From: Holophagae bacterium
GTDB taxonomy: Bacteria > Acidobacteriota > Holophagae > Acanthopleuribacterales > Acanthopleuribacteraceae
Reading direction: 5' to 3'
Length of the DNA: 64,000 nucleotides
Assembly: GCA_029263455.1 (NCBI GenBank)
Contig: JAJCXM010000014.1
Location: forward strand, 1-64,000
Under the pieces are notes generated by a model. The model was not told the DNA's origin and made no database searches. It saw nothing but the letters and a program-made list of their open reading frames with translations. This document shows positions 8,858 to 16,738 of the stretch, in pieces. Both the position numbers and the translations under genes were made by a program. Every line of letters starts with the position of its first letter. Position 1 is the first letter of the stretch.

Positions 8858-9442
8858 CTATACCTCAACGGCAAGGCCATTAAATTGAGACATTAAATAA
8901 TCTGTGGACTCAAAGAGCCACATTCTCGCTGCTTTTGACGCGATTTCCAAGACATTTCCAACAAGGGACTGTTCGTTAACCGTAAAGTCAGACAGCACAA
9001 ATTCCGCTAATTCCCCGTCAACAGCCATTTCTGTACCAATTCCTAAGCGTAATCGCGGTATTTCTGTTGTCTGCAGCTTTTCAACGATATCACCCATACC
9101 ATTGTGGCTTCCGGCAGATCCACACGAGCGAAATCGCATACGTCCAAGTGCAAGGGCTACATCGTCATAAACGATCAACAAACGGTCGGTCGGAACAGAA
9201 TATCGAGACAAAAATGATGCCACAACCGACCCACTTCGGTTCATATAGGTCAGCGGCTTTATTAATGCGATTCGATGTTCTTCGATCTGGATGCTGGTCA
9301 AACTCATATCAGCGCGAAGGGAGACGGCCTGGGCTTGATTAGCCAAGGCCATCCGATCGATCAGTCGAAATCCGACGTTGTGTCTAGTGCAAACAAAACG
9401 TGGGCCCGGATTTCCCAGGCCCACGATCGCATGTGTAAACAA
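8858..9442 (-). CDS. pth: Peptidyl-tRNA hydrolase
   Basis: This 194-residue cytoplasmic esterase releases tRNA from peptidyl-tRNAs dropped by the ribosome. It starts with the family signature VGLGNPGPRF, followed by the catalytic His21 in TRHNVGF. The LTYMNRSG loop, IVYDDVAL and GSAGSHNGMGDI are also in place, and the length is standard. It lies 10 nt after rplY, the common rplY-pth arrangement, and before hppA on the same strand. Confidence 0.95.
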   Translation of the reverse strand: MFTHAIVGLGNPGPRFVCTRHNVGFRLIDRMALANQAQAVSLRADMSLTSIQIEEHRIALIKPLTYMNRSGSVVASFLSRYSVPTDRLLIVYDDVALALGRMRFRSCGSAGSHNGMGDIVEKLQTTEIPRLRLGIGTEMAVDGELAEFVLSDFTVNEQSLVGNVLEIASKAARMWLFESTDYLMSQFNGLAVEV

Positions 9443-9452
9443 TGAACTGAAC

Positions 9453-10079
9453 TTAGTCCTGATCGGCTACGACTTCTTCTACTACGTCGTCGCCTTCCTC
9501 TTCTTCTTCTACCGCTTCAGCATCTGGAGCATGAACGACGGCGATTGTTCTTTGGGCTTCCAATTTATATTCCACACCAGGAATACTCGGCAAATCTGAA
9601 ACGCGCAGCGCCTCATCAATGCCCAGGTTGGATACGTCCATATGAATACGGCCGGGCAGATCGCTTGCCAAACACTCAACTTCAATTTCGTGGCGAACCA
9701 TGGTCAACAACCCGCCTAGTTTGACGCCAATGGGTGATCCATCTAATTCGATCTGTACCGTGGCGGTAACTTTCTTGCTCAAATCGATGCGCAAGAAATC
9801 GACGTGTGAGAGCCGACTGGTTACGGGATGTCGGGTGATATCTCGAATCATTACATGGCGTTCCTGGTCAGTGCCTTCCATTTTCAAAAGCAAAACTGTA
9901 TTCATGCCAAGATCTGATTTGATAATTTGATTCATTGTTTTGGGTGCAACAACAACCGAAATGGATTCACCCTTGAGACCATAAACTACGGCAGGGATCA
10001 TACCTTGTTTTCTGATGCGACCGCTTTCCTCTTTACCTGTGATGAGACGGGGTTTCACCACCACTTCTTCAATTGCCAT
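9453..10079 (-). CDS. rplY: 50S ribosomal protein L25, CTC form
   Basis: This 208-residue two-domain L25/TL5/CTC protein binds 5S rRNA. The N-terminal L25 domain (about residues 1-95, with GKEESGRIRKQGMIPAVVYG) is followed by the beta-rich CTC extension. A Glu/Asp/Val-rich acidic tail of about 25 residues closes the protein. The start has AGGAGG a few bases upstream. It sits between prs and pth, as in many bacteria. Confidence 0.94.
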   Translation of the reverse strand: MAIEEVVVKPRLITGKEESGRIRKQGMIPAVVYGLKGESISVVVAPKTMNQIIKSDLGMNTVLLLKMEGTDQERHVMIRDITRHPVTSRLSHVDFLRIDLSKKVTATVQIELDGSPIGVKLGGLLTMVRHEIEVECLASDLPGRIHMDVSNLGIDEALRVSDLPSIPGVEYKLEAQRTIAVVHAPDAEAVEEEEEGDDVVEEVVADQD

Positions 10080-10119
10080 TTTGGCCTCCTGTTATTATCC
10101 GTTTCATGCTCGTATTACC

Positions 10120-11067
10120 TTAAACAAACAACGAGCTAATAGATGTTTCAAGGTGAATTCGATTGATGGCATCTGCCAGCATATCACCCACCGAAACGAC
10201 CTCAATAAGTTCTGATTCCTGTGCTTTGCCTCGCAGCGGTATGGTGTCCGTAACGAACACTTTCCTCAAAGGCGAGGCTTCAATTCGGTCCATGGCCGGA
10301 TCCGAGAGTATCGGATGCACACAGGCGGCATAAACGGAACGGGCACCCTTATCGACAAGGGCCTGAGCCGTTTGCGTCAAGGTCCCGGCCGTATCGACAA
10401 TGTCATCCACAATGATGCAGTCTCGATCCCGCACTTCACCGATGATATTCATTACTTTGGAAACGTTGGCCCGCTCTCGTCGCTTGTCTACAATCGCTAA
10501 GGACACGTTATTCAATCGTTTTGCCATCGCTCGGGCTCTTTCAACGCCGCCAGCATCAGGCGCAACCACCATAAAATCACGATCACTTTGGCGGATGCGA
10601 TCCAACATGACGCCTGCCGCGAATAAGTGATCGACGGGTTTGCGGAAAAAACCTTGAATCTGGTTGGCGTGTAAATCGATGGTCAAGACTCGGTCGGCGC
10701 CAGCTGCATCCAGGAGGTCAGCCACCAATTTAGCCGAAATAGGGACACGTGCTCGGTGTTTTCTATCTTGTCGTGCATAACCAAAATAAGGGATAACGGC
10801 GGTTAGACGAGCGCAAGAGGCTCGCTTGAAAGCATCCAACATCACCAATAACTCGACCAAATTGTCGTTCACTGGGTAGCAGGTACTCTGAATCACAAAA
10901 ACATCCGCGCCACGGACATTTTCCTCGACCTGGCAGCAAACCTCACCATCCTTGAAACGCCCGATATCCATATCGCCCAGGGGTTGGCCCAGAGCTTCGG
11001 AAATGCGCTTGACAAGTTGAGGGTTTGAATTACCCGAAAAAATCTTCAGTTCTTTGCAATCACTCAT
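10120..11067 (-). CDS. prs: Ribose-phosphate pyrophosphokinase
   Basis: This 315-residue enzyme makes PRPP from ribose 5-phosphate and ATP for nucleotide, His and Trp synthesis. It has the ELKIFSGNSNP start, the RQDRKHRARVPISAKLVADL catalytic flexible region, the VVAPDAGGVERARAMA segment and the PRPP-binding loop DDIVDTAGTL. It is transcribed after tRNA-Gln (106 nt gap) and before rplY (40 nt gap). The order ispE, prs, rplY, pth is conserved across many phyla. Confidence 0.96.
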   Translation of the reverse strand: MSDCKELKIFSGNSNPQLVKRISEALGQPLGDMDIGRFKDGEVCCQVEENVRGADVFVIQSTCYPVNDNLVELLVMLDAFKRASCARLTAVIPYFGYARQDRKHRARVPISAKLVADLLDAAGADRVLTIDLHANQIQGFFRKPVDHLFAAGVMLDRIRQSDRDFMVVAPDAGGVERARAMAKRLNNVSLAIVDKRRERANVSKVMNIIGEVRDRDCIIVDDIVDTAGTLTQTAQALVDKGARSVYAACVHPILSDPAMDRIEASPLRKVFVTDTIPLRGKAQESELIEVVSVGDMLADAINRIHLETSISSLFV

Positions 11068-11173
11068 AAGGTTTTACCGAGCCTCGGCTAAGGGTTGTGG
11101 GCGCCAACCAGCGCGTCCTCGATATTATTGATTTGGGTTCTGCCTCGTCGGATCCGTAACAAAGCAGCAGAAG

Positions 11174-11248
11174 TGGCTGGGGAGGAAGGAATCGAACCCT
11201 CGTATGGCAGGACCAAAACCTGCTGCCTTACCGCTTGGCGACTCCCCA
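11174..11248 (-). tRNA. tRNA-Gln (anticodon UUG), CCA encoded
   Basis: The minus strand folds as a full cloverleaf of 75 nt. The acceptor stem TGGGGAG pairs with CTCCCCA, and the T-arm carries GGGTTCGATTCC. The anticodon loop TTTTGGT gives anticodon TTG, which reads CAA (Gln). The 3' CCA is encoded. It lies between its promoter and prs and may be co-transcribed with prs. Confidence 0.95.
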
Positions 11249-11292
11249 AGAACGAAGCGATGCATCACCCGAGTCTCGGGGACACGTCGCGT

Positions 11293-11321
11293 ATGATCTC
11301 TAAATTGACCTACCCTGTCAA
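11293..11321 (-). promoter_or_regulatory. Promoter for tRNA-Gln (and perhaps prs)
   Basis: A perfect TTGACA (11316-11321) is followed after 17 nt by GATCAT (11293-11298), a four-of-six match to TATAAT. Transcription would start near 11286, about 38 nt before the tRNA. The leader holds a short palindrome (cccgagtctcggg on the plus strand near 11268). Confidence 0.55.
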
Positions 11322-11392
11322 GCCCAATTTAACCATGAGTTTCGTGATGTTGTGATAGGATCCGGGCCAATAACAATCAGCGAGTGCGGAAC

Positions 11393-11944
11393 ATGCGATT
11401 GATGTTACTCATTTTCGGCCTATTCTTGGTATGCAATGACATCATTGGCCAGGAGTTGCGGCCAACAGCTTTTATCGGATTTAGACTGGGCTACTTAGAG
11501 CTGGTGGATGTGGACGAAGGCAGTTTGAACGTAGGTCTAACCGCCGGTTATGACTGGGGTCGACTATTTGAGGTCGAAGCCTCAGTGGACTATCACACGG
11601 CTGAATACGATCTCCAAAACCGATCCACATATGCGTTACAGTTCTCAGTTATGCTCTTGCCGTGGCGTCACCCTCACATTCATGCCTATTTGGTAGGCGG
11701 TGTGGGCGCCTATTTCTCGGACTACGATGAGGTGCCCGGGCTCATCGACATCAGCGATTCATGGAGCACCGACGCTGGCTATCACGCTGGATTTGGGGGT
11801 GATTTTTTCATCACAGGTGGGACGCAAGAAAGGATCTTCATTACGATTGACGGTCGTTGGTTGTTCACACAAGAGGAACCTGAGAACCAAGCCATCAAAT
11901 CAGATGGACGCCTGGTTACGGTGGGAATCAAGTACAGGTTCTAG
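11393..11944 (+). CDS. Small outer-membrane beta-barrel protein
   Basis: This 183-residue exported protein has a hydrophobic signal peptide (about residues 1-20, MRLMLLIFGLFLVCN at its core) and then alternating amphipathic strands. It ends in Tyr-Arg-Phe, the terminal aromatic expected by the BAM machinery. The overall look is that of an eight-stranded OmpA/OmpW-like barrel. A GTG at 11384 and an ATG at 11402 are alternative starts, and the ribosome binding site is weak for all. It is divergent from tRNA-Gln and its last 4 nt overlap the end of ispE tail to tail. Its specific role is unknown. Confidence 0.72.
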   Translation: MRLMLLIFGLFLVCNDIIGQELRPTAFIGFRLGYLELVDVDEGSLNVGLTAGYDWGRLFEVEASVDYHTAEYDLQNRSTYALQFSVMLLPWRHPHIHAYLVGGVGAYFSDYDEVPGLIDISDSWSTDAGYHAGFGGDFFITGGTQERIFITIDGRWLFTQEEPENQAIKSDGRLVTVGIKYRF

Positions 11945-12738
11945 CGAAACCTGAAAGCAGTAGTCCGGCAACCTAACTGTGTCGCTAGTTTTCTCAACGG
12001 CGCAAGGTTATCCGAGGTTAAACAAACGAGCGTGCTGCCCGATCCTGACATAAAAACAGGCGTTGGTGTTTGTTGCACCAATTCATCAAATATCAGGCGC
12101 AGTCGTGGCTCAACCATACAGGCAGCCAAAAATAAGTCATTTTCACCGATTTGAGGCTCATGGTGAGACGGCTCTCGGGCCGTTTGCGCCCACTTTGAAA
12201 AACACAGTGCGGTGGACACCCCAAAAGGAGGCATGATTAAGAGTCCCTGAGTGGCTGTATCCACCGGAACACAAGCCTTTTCAAGTAGTTCCCCACGTCC
12301 GCGACCTCGCTGGCACCCCCCTTCTACAAAAAAGGGAACGTCCGAGCCAATCGTCAAAGCTAGCTCCAGTAGTCCTTGTTGCGTTAGTGGGAGATCAAAG
12401 TGACGATTCAAAAGGTTAAGGGTTGCTGCGGCATTGGATGAACCCCCGCCTAGCCCTCCACCCACGGGGATTTTCTTGATTAACAGTATGCTGCCGCCGA
12501 TTTTGTGGCCTGTCGCTAGCGAAAACGCTTGGGCCGCAGCCAATACTAAGTTTTCAGAATTGTTATCTATAGCGATGCCTTTCACATCAAGCGAAAGTGG
12601 GTCATTGCCAGGGAGCCAGCTCAATTCGTCACAGATATCAATTTCTTGGAAAATCGTATCTAGTTCGTGGAATCCATCTGCCCTTTTTTCTTTAACTCGA
12701 AGGTAAAGATTGATTTTGGCGTGACTGGATATTTTCAT
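11941..12738 (-). CDS. ispE: 4-diphosphocytidyl-2-C-methyl-D-erythritol kinase
   Basis: This GHMP kinase of the non-mevalonate isoprenoid pathway phosphorylates CDP-methylerythritol on the 2-hydroxyl. The motifs AKINLYLRV near the start, PVGGGLGGGSSNAAA (phosphate loop) and the C-terminal FMSGSGSTLVCL are all present in about 265 residues. I place the start at the ATG at 12738, two nt after the stop of the upstream gene. A TTG at 12753 would also be in frame but overlaps that gene. The reading frame ends tail to tail with a 4-nt overlap of the OMP gene. Confidence 0.95.
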   Translation of the reverse strand: MKISSHAKINLYLRVKEKRADGFHELDTIFQEIDICDELSWLPGNDPLSLDVKGIAIDNNSENLVLAAAQAFSLATGHKIGGSILLIKKIPVGGGLGGGSSNAAATLNLLNRHFDLPLTQQGLLELALTIGSDVPFFVEGGCQRGRGRGELLEKACVPVDTATQGLLIMPPFGVSTALCFSKWAQTAREPSHHEPQIGENDLFLAACMVEPRLRLIFDELVQQTPTPVFMSGSGSTLVCLTSDNLAPLRKLATQLGCRTTAFRFR

Positions 12739-12740
12739 TG

Positions 12741-13256
12741 TCACTCTTGCCAAAGTAAAGGAAGGTCATCCAACGCGTGGCGAACGGCCTGATCACTGAT
12801 ACGGGGACGAAATATTTTCTCATCAATCTGGCGTGACAGTGACTTTGATTTTACTCGCCAGCGCATTTCACAACCTGAGCTAGCATCATGCCAGACCATC
12901 CAGTCTTCGTCGTGGCGCACGTCTATGGAGTCGGGCATTGAGGACTGCAGTAAAAGGGCAATCCATTGTTCGGCCAAAAGTTCTGGAAGGTTGGGAAATA
13001 GTGCAAACCGAGCATCTCCAGGACCAATAAACACATGACTCTTATCCTCGAGTGCAAGTACCACTAGTTCATCTGACAACCATATCTTAAAGAGACTTCC
13101 GCTCATGGATTTGCGACAGACCAATACGACTCGGCCATCCTCTGCTTGGTTCAAATGGATACGGGCAGAAAATTCACGCTCCGTCTGTTTCCATGCAACA
13201 TCAATCTGAAAACGCTGCGTCTCTCCTACAAGTGCCCACAAACATAAACAGATCAA
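12741..13256 (-). CDS. Exported protein in the LolB position, function uncertain
   Basis: This 171-residue protein has a short hydrophobic N-terminus (MICLCLWALVG) that could be a signal peptide or lipoprotein leader with Cys3 or Cys5. The rest is beta-rich with an alternating pattern (FSARIHLN, GRVVLVCRKS, LFKIWLSDELVVLAL) reminiscent of the LolA/LolB/DUF4292 half-barrel. In gammaproteobacteria lolB directly precedes ispE and prs, and this gene has the same place. The LolB idea rests on fold impression and position only. It overlaps the TPR gene upstream by 4 nt and ends 2 nt before ispE. Confidence 0.55.
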   Translation of the reverse strand: MICLCLWALVGETQRFQIDVAWKQTEREFSARIHLNQAEDGRVVLVCRKSMSGSLFKIWLSDELVVLALEDKSHVFIGPGDARFALFPNLPELLAEQWIALLLQSSMPDSIDVRHDEDWMVWHDASSGCEMRWRVKSKSLSRQIDEKIFRPRISDQAVRHALDDLPLLWQE

Positions 13257-15052
13257 GGAGCAGGATCCATTTTGTTGAGAATGGCGAGGTATTGATCATT
13301 GATGGCGAAATCAGACATGTTCTGCAACGCTTCACTCCAGGCTCGCCGAGCCCCATCATGATCTCCTAAATGCCATAAGGTATCACCCAAATGTTCCAAT
13401 TTCTCTGGATCATCAGCATCGCGTTCTAGAGCTCTACGTATTAATTGTTCAGCGCGGTTAAAGTCACCTAATTTGAAGAAGGCCCAGCCTAAGCTATCAA
13501 GACAGGCGCGACAATCTGGGTCCAACCTTAATGATTCCTCAATGAGTTCCCGCGCAACCATTGGGCTTCTTTCTGACATCAACATGAAATAGCCATAATT
13601 ATTTAACAAATCAGCAGATGGCCCCAACGCTTTGCGCGTGGTCTCGTAGAGCGCAAACGATTCATCGTATCGTCCCATCATCGACAAAGCGTCAGCATAT
13701 GTGAGCCGTAACTCCAATGGTGCTGACTTTTTGCTGGCCAACTCGTCGATGATATTTGCAGCCGCATCAAAGTGGTGATAACGCCAAAAAAGTCCAGCTA
13801 CAAATAACCTGGAGGCGGTTTGAGGATCACTTTTTCGCACCGCTCTAACCTGACTAACAACCAATTCATCGCTGGCCCAAATTGATTCTAATTCCGCCAG
13901 ACTACGTGGTGCGCCCTCACCTAACACGTCTAGGACCCATTGCATCCAGGCTCCATTTGCACTATCCTCCGCCATTGCACGCCACGCGGTTGGGACGCGG
14001 TCCCAGGCCGCATAATCACCGCTCAAAAGCACGGCTTCAAGTGCAAATTCCAACAGACGCTGACGAATCGATGGCACGCTTGCCTCGGCTAGGGCAGACT
14101 CTGTGCGCTTCAATGCTTCGTCGTACTTGCCTAAAGACATCAATGCCACGAACATCCTGACGTGAAAGAGCCCATGCCGAGGACCCGAATGCGGCGCCTC
14201 CAATAGCACTTTGTAAGAAGCGTCAATACGGTTACTGCGGAACAGCTCGCCGGCAGCATCAAGATATTGACCGACGCTCGCTTTTCTTTGTCGCAATTCC
14301 ATTAGCAGACGATCAATTTGTGACGCTGATGGGTCTAGCTTCACTTCGATTAATCTTAATGTTTGACGCAGCGATGCTTCGGTGGGGTTGGGTAGATAAC
14401 GGGTCCTCAGTTTGAATTCCTGATAATGGCTTTGCGCAGAGCGCAAGAAGTGAGCCATTTCGAAGCCTTGTCCGGCGTAGAACCAAGCCCAGGTCATTTC
14501 GGGATTGAGTAGAACCACTTGATGGAATGCTTGTGACGCGTCGTAGTACTGCTTCTTCTTCAAAAGCCACTGGCCTTTGAAATAATGAATTTCAGCCTTT
14601 TCCCGTTGATCATCAAGACCGTTCTGTTCCATTAAGTCAACGGCTAGCTCTAAATAGCGTTGGGCTGAATCCAATTCGTGGCGATCAGATAACGTCTCGT
14701 CCCGTGCTAGTAACATGCCTAGTAGTTTCGGAAATCGATATTCCTGTGGAAACTGACCCATCTCCTGTTTCAACTCTAAAGTTAATGAGTCGTTATCAAT
14801 GGTGTTCTCGCTGCCAAAGCGCTCCCGACGAGACAGTCGAAGCTCCATTCTTAAGACACGTGCGTCGCAGTTTTCAACGTCGATTCTGATGGCCTCATCA
14901 GCCAGCGTTTCAGCTAAAACCAATTGGTTTCGCTGTTGCGCCATGCGTGCCCTCAGCATTAAACCCAAAACTTCGCTATCTAGTCCAGTATCCCATGGCG
15001 TACTGGAGATCAAGGTGAATAGCAAAATAATCATAAAACCAATGCTCGCCAT
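13253..15052 (-). CDS. TPR-repeat protein, exported or membrane-anchored
   Basis: This 599-residue protein has a hydrophobic N-terminus (residues 2-17) followed by helical tetratricopeptide repeats along most of its length. Recognisable units include AEIHYFKGQWLLKKKQYYDA, AWFYAGQGFEMAHFL, LNNYGYFMLMSERSP and the strongest pair near the C-terminus (CLDSLGWAFFKLGDFNRAE, KLEHLGDTLWHLGDHDGARR). It probably acts as a periplasmic scaffold. It overlaps aroB upstream by 22 nt and the LolB-position gene downstream by 4 nt. A TPR protein followed by a possible LolB-like protein would fit outer-membrane lipoprotein handling, but this is inference. Confidence 0.82.
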   Translation of the reverse strand: MASIGFMIILLFTLISSTPWDTGLDSEVLGLMLRARMAQQRNQLVLAETLADEAIRIDVENCDARVLRMELRLSRRERFGSENTIDNDSLTLELKQEMGQFPQEYRFPKLLGMLLARDETLSDRHELDSAQRYLELAVDLMEQNGLDDQREKAEIHYFKGQWLLKKKQYYDASQAFHQVVLLNPEMTWAWFYAGQGFEMAHFLRSAQSHYQEFKLRTRYLPNPTEASLRQTLRLIEVKLDPSASQIDRLLMELRQRKASVGQYLDAAGELFRSNRIDASYKVLLEAPHSGPRHGLFHVRMFVALMSLGKYDEALKRTESALAEASVPSIRQRLLEFALEAVLLSGDYAAWDRVPTAWRAMAEDSANGAWMQWVLDVLGEGAPRSLAELESIWASDELVVSQVRAVRKSDPQTASRLFVAGLFWRYHHFDAAANIIDELASKKSAPLELRLTYADALSMMGRYDESFALYETTRKALGPSADLLNNYGYFMLMSERSPMVARELIEESLRLDPDCRACLDSLGWAFFKLGDFNRAEQLIRRALERDADDPEKLEHLGDTLWHLGDHDGARRAWSEALQNMSDFAINDQYLAILNKMDPAP

Positions 15053-16122
15053 TCCTGCAATGCCATTTTGATCTGGTCCTCAGAAATATCCGTACAGAGC
15101 CGCACATCACCTGGTTGCATAGCAATAACCCAGGTAAGTACGCCTGATCGGCGTTTTTTATCTCTCGAAATGACGTCGATCAGTTGTTGATCGCTCGCAC
15201 ACCCGTGGATTTTAGGCAGTGCCAGCTTAATACGTGAGTTCATTTGGCTCCAATCGTATTCGCTTCCTCGCGCTCGAGCTAACAAAGACGCAAATATGAG
15301 GCCATAACCGACGGCCTCACCATGCAGAAGCTGATAATCCATCGTTGTTTCTAATGCATGCGCTAACGTATGACCCAGATTGAGCAACTTACGGTCTCCA
15401 GATTCACGGGGGTCTCGCTCAACGATTTGAGCCTTAACATCCACGCCCTGCGCTAAAACCGGCGCAATTGACGCGCAATCTTCGGGCGGCCATGGCAAAG
15501 CCATGATCGCGGTCATCAGCTGTTCACTATGTAGGACCCCATGCTTTAGTAACTCCATGAATCCAGCATTCAGTTGACGTAAGGGCAAACTCGAAAGGAA
15601 GTCCGTGTCAATAACGACATCGTTAGGTGGCCAGAAATGGCCCACTAAATTCTTGCCCTGTGGCAGATTGACGGCTACTTTCCCACCGACAGATGCGTCT
15701 TGTTGACTTAAGAGTGTGGTTGGAACATAGAACCAATCGATCCCACGCATATAGCTAGCGGCCACAAAACCCACCAAATCACCGGCCACGCCTCCGCCTA
15801 AGACCAATAACCCCGATCCGCGGTCCGCTCCTTGATCCGCTAACCAAGCGTGGAGTTGAGCAAACACTTCCAAATTCTTGATAGCTTCGCCATCTGGCAA
15901 TACATAAACCCGTTCTTGAGGGATACCTGTTGCTTGTAAAAAACGGTGGCCATAGAGCTGCCAGACCGGTGCTGGTGAGAACACATATAGATCTGAGTTT
16001 ACTTTACAAATACGCTTTACAGCCGCCATCCAGATTTGAGAACCAAATTCAACTTGGCTGCGGCCAATAATTCGCTTGTCAATGGGTGTCTGAGGCCTGT
16101 GATCTTTGAGTGGTGTGACCAT
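15031..16122 (-). CDS. aroB: 3-dehydroquinate synthase
   Basis: This 363-residue second enzyme of the shikimate pathway converts DAHP to 3-dehydroquinate with NAD+ and a divalent metal. Clear motifs are LPDGEAIKNL, LGGGVAGDLVGFVAASYMRG, VPTTLLSQQDASVGGKVAVN, the ELLKHG segment and the metal-ligand motifs LNLGHTLAHALE and LHGEAVGYG. AAGGAG lies 5 nt before the ATG at 16122. It overlaps the TPR gene by 22 nt. No other shikimate gene is nearby. Confidence 0.95.
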   Translation of the reverse strand: MVTPLKDHRPQTPIDKRIIGRSQVEFGSQIWMAAVKRICKVNSDLYVFSPAPVWQLYGHRFLQATGIPQERVYVLPDGEAIKNLEVFAQLHAWLADQGADRGSGLLVLGGGVAGDLVGFVAASYMRGIDWFYVPTTLLSQQDASVGGKVAVNLPQGKNLVGHFWPPNDVVIDTDFLSSLPLRQLNAGFMELLKHGVLHSEQLMTAIMALPWPPEDCASIAPVLAQGVDVKAQIVERDPRESGDRKLLNLGHTLAHALETTMDYQLLHGEAVGYGLIFASLLARARGSEYDWSQMNSRIKLALPKIHGCASDQQLIDVISRDKKRRSGVLTWVIAMQPGDVRLCTDISEDQIKMALQEWRALVL

Positions 16123-16189
16123 ACAAACTCCTTAATCATGCCGAGCATAACCGCGACGTGATCTAGGATCAAGTTAAGCAGGAGATAAT

Positions 16190-16587
<398 letters not shown>

Positions 16588-16592
16588 ACGTC

Positions 16593-16598
16593 ATTATA
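16593..16598 (-). promoter_or_regulatory. -10 box of rnpB
   Basis: A perfect TATAAT on the minus strand ends 5 nt before the predicted 5' end of RNase P RNA, which is correct spacing for transcription starting at the mature end. No good -35 hexamer is seen at 16-18 nt upstream. Confidence 0.6.
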
Positions 16599-16738
16599 GA
16601 CCATTAATTGAAATAGGAATGAACCAAGTCGAGAGATTCAAGCCCTTCAAAAAAGAGGACATGACTCCAATCAACAGTAACCTTGTGATATGATTTGCGG
16701 TAATTTCCAAATGCGGCCGAAAGCGAGTATCGAGGCTC

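Noticed and set aside
11095-11355. Plus-strand frame across tRNA-Gln
   Set aside because: It runs straight through the tRNA gene and its promoter in the opposite direction.
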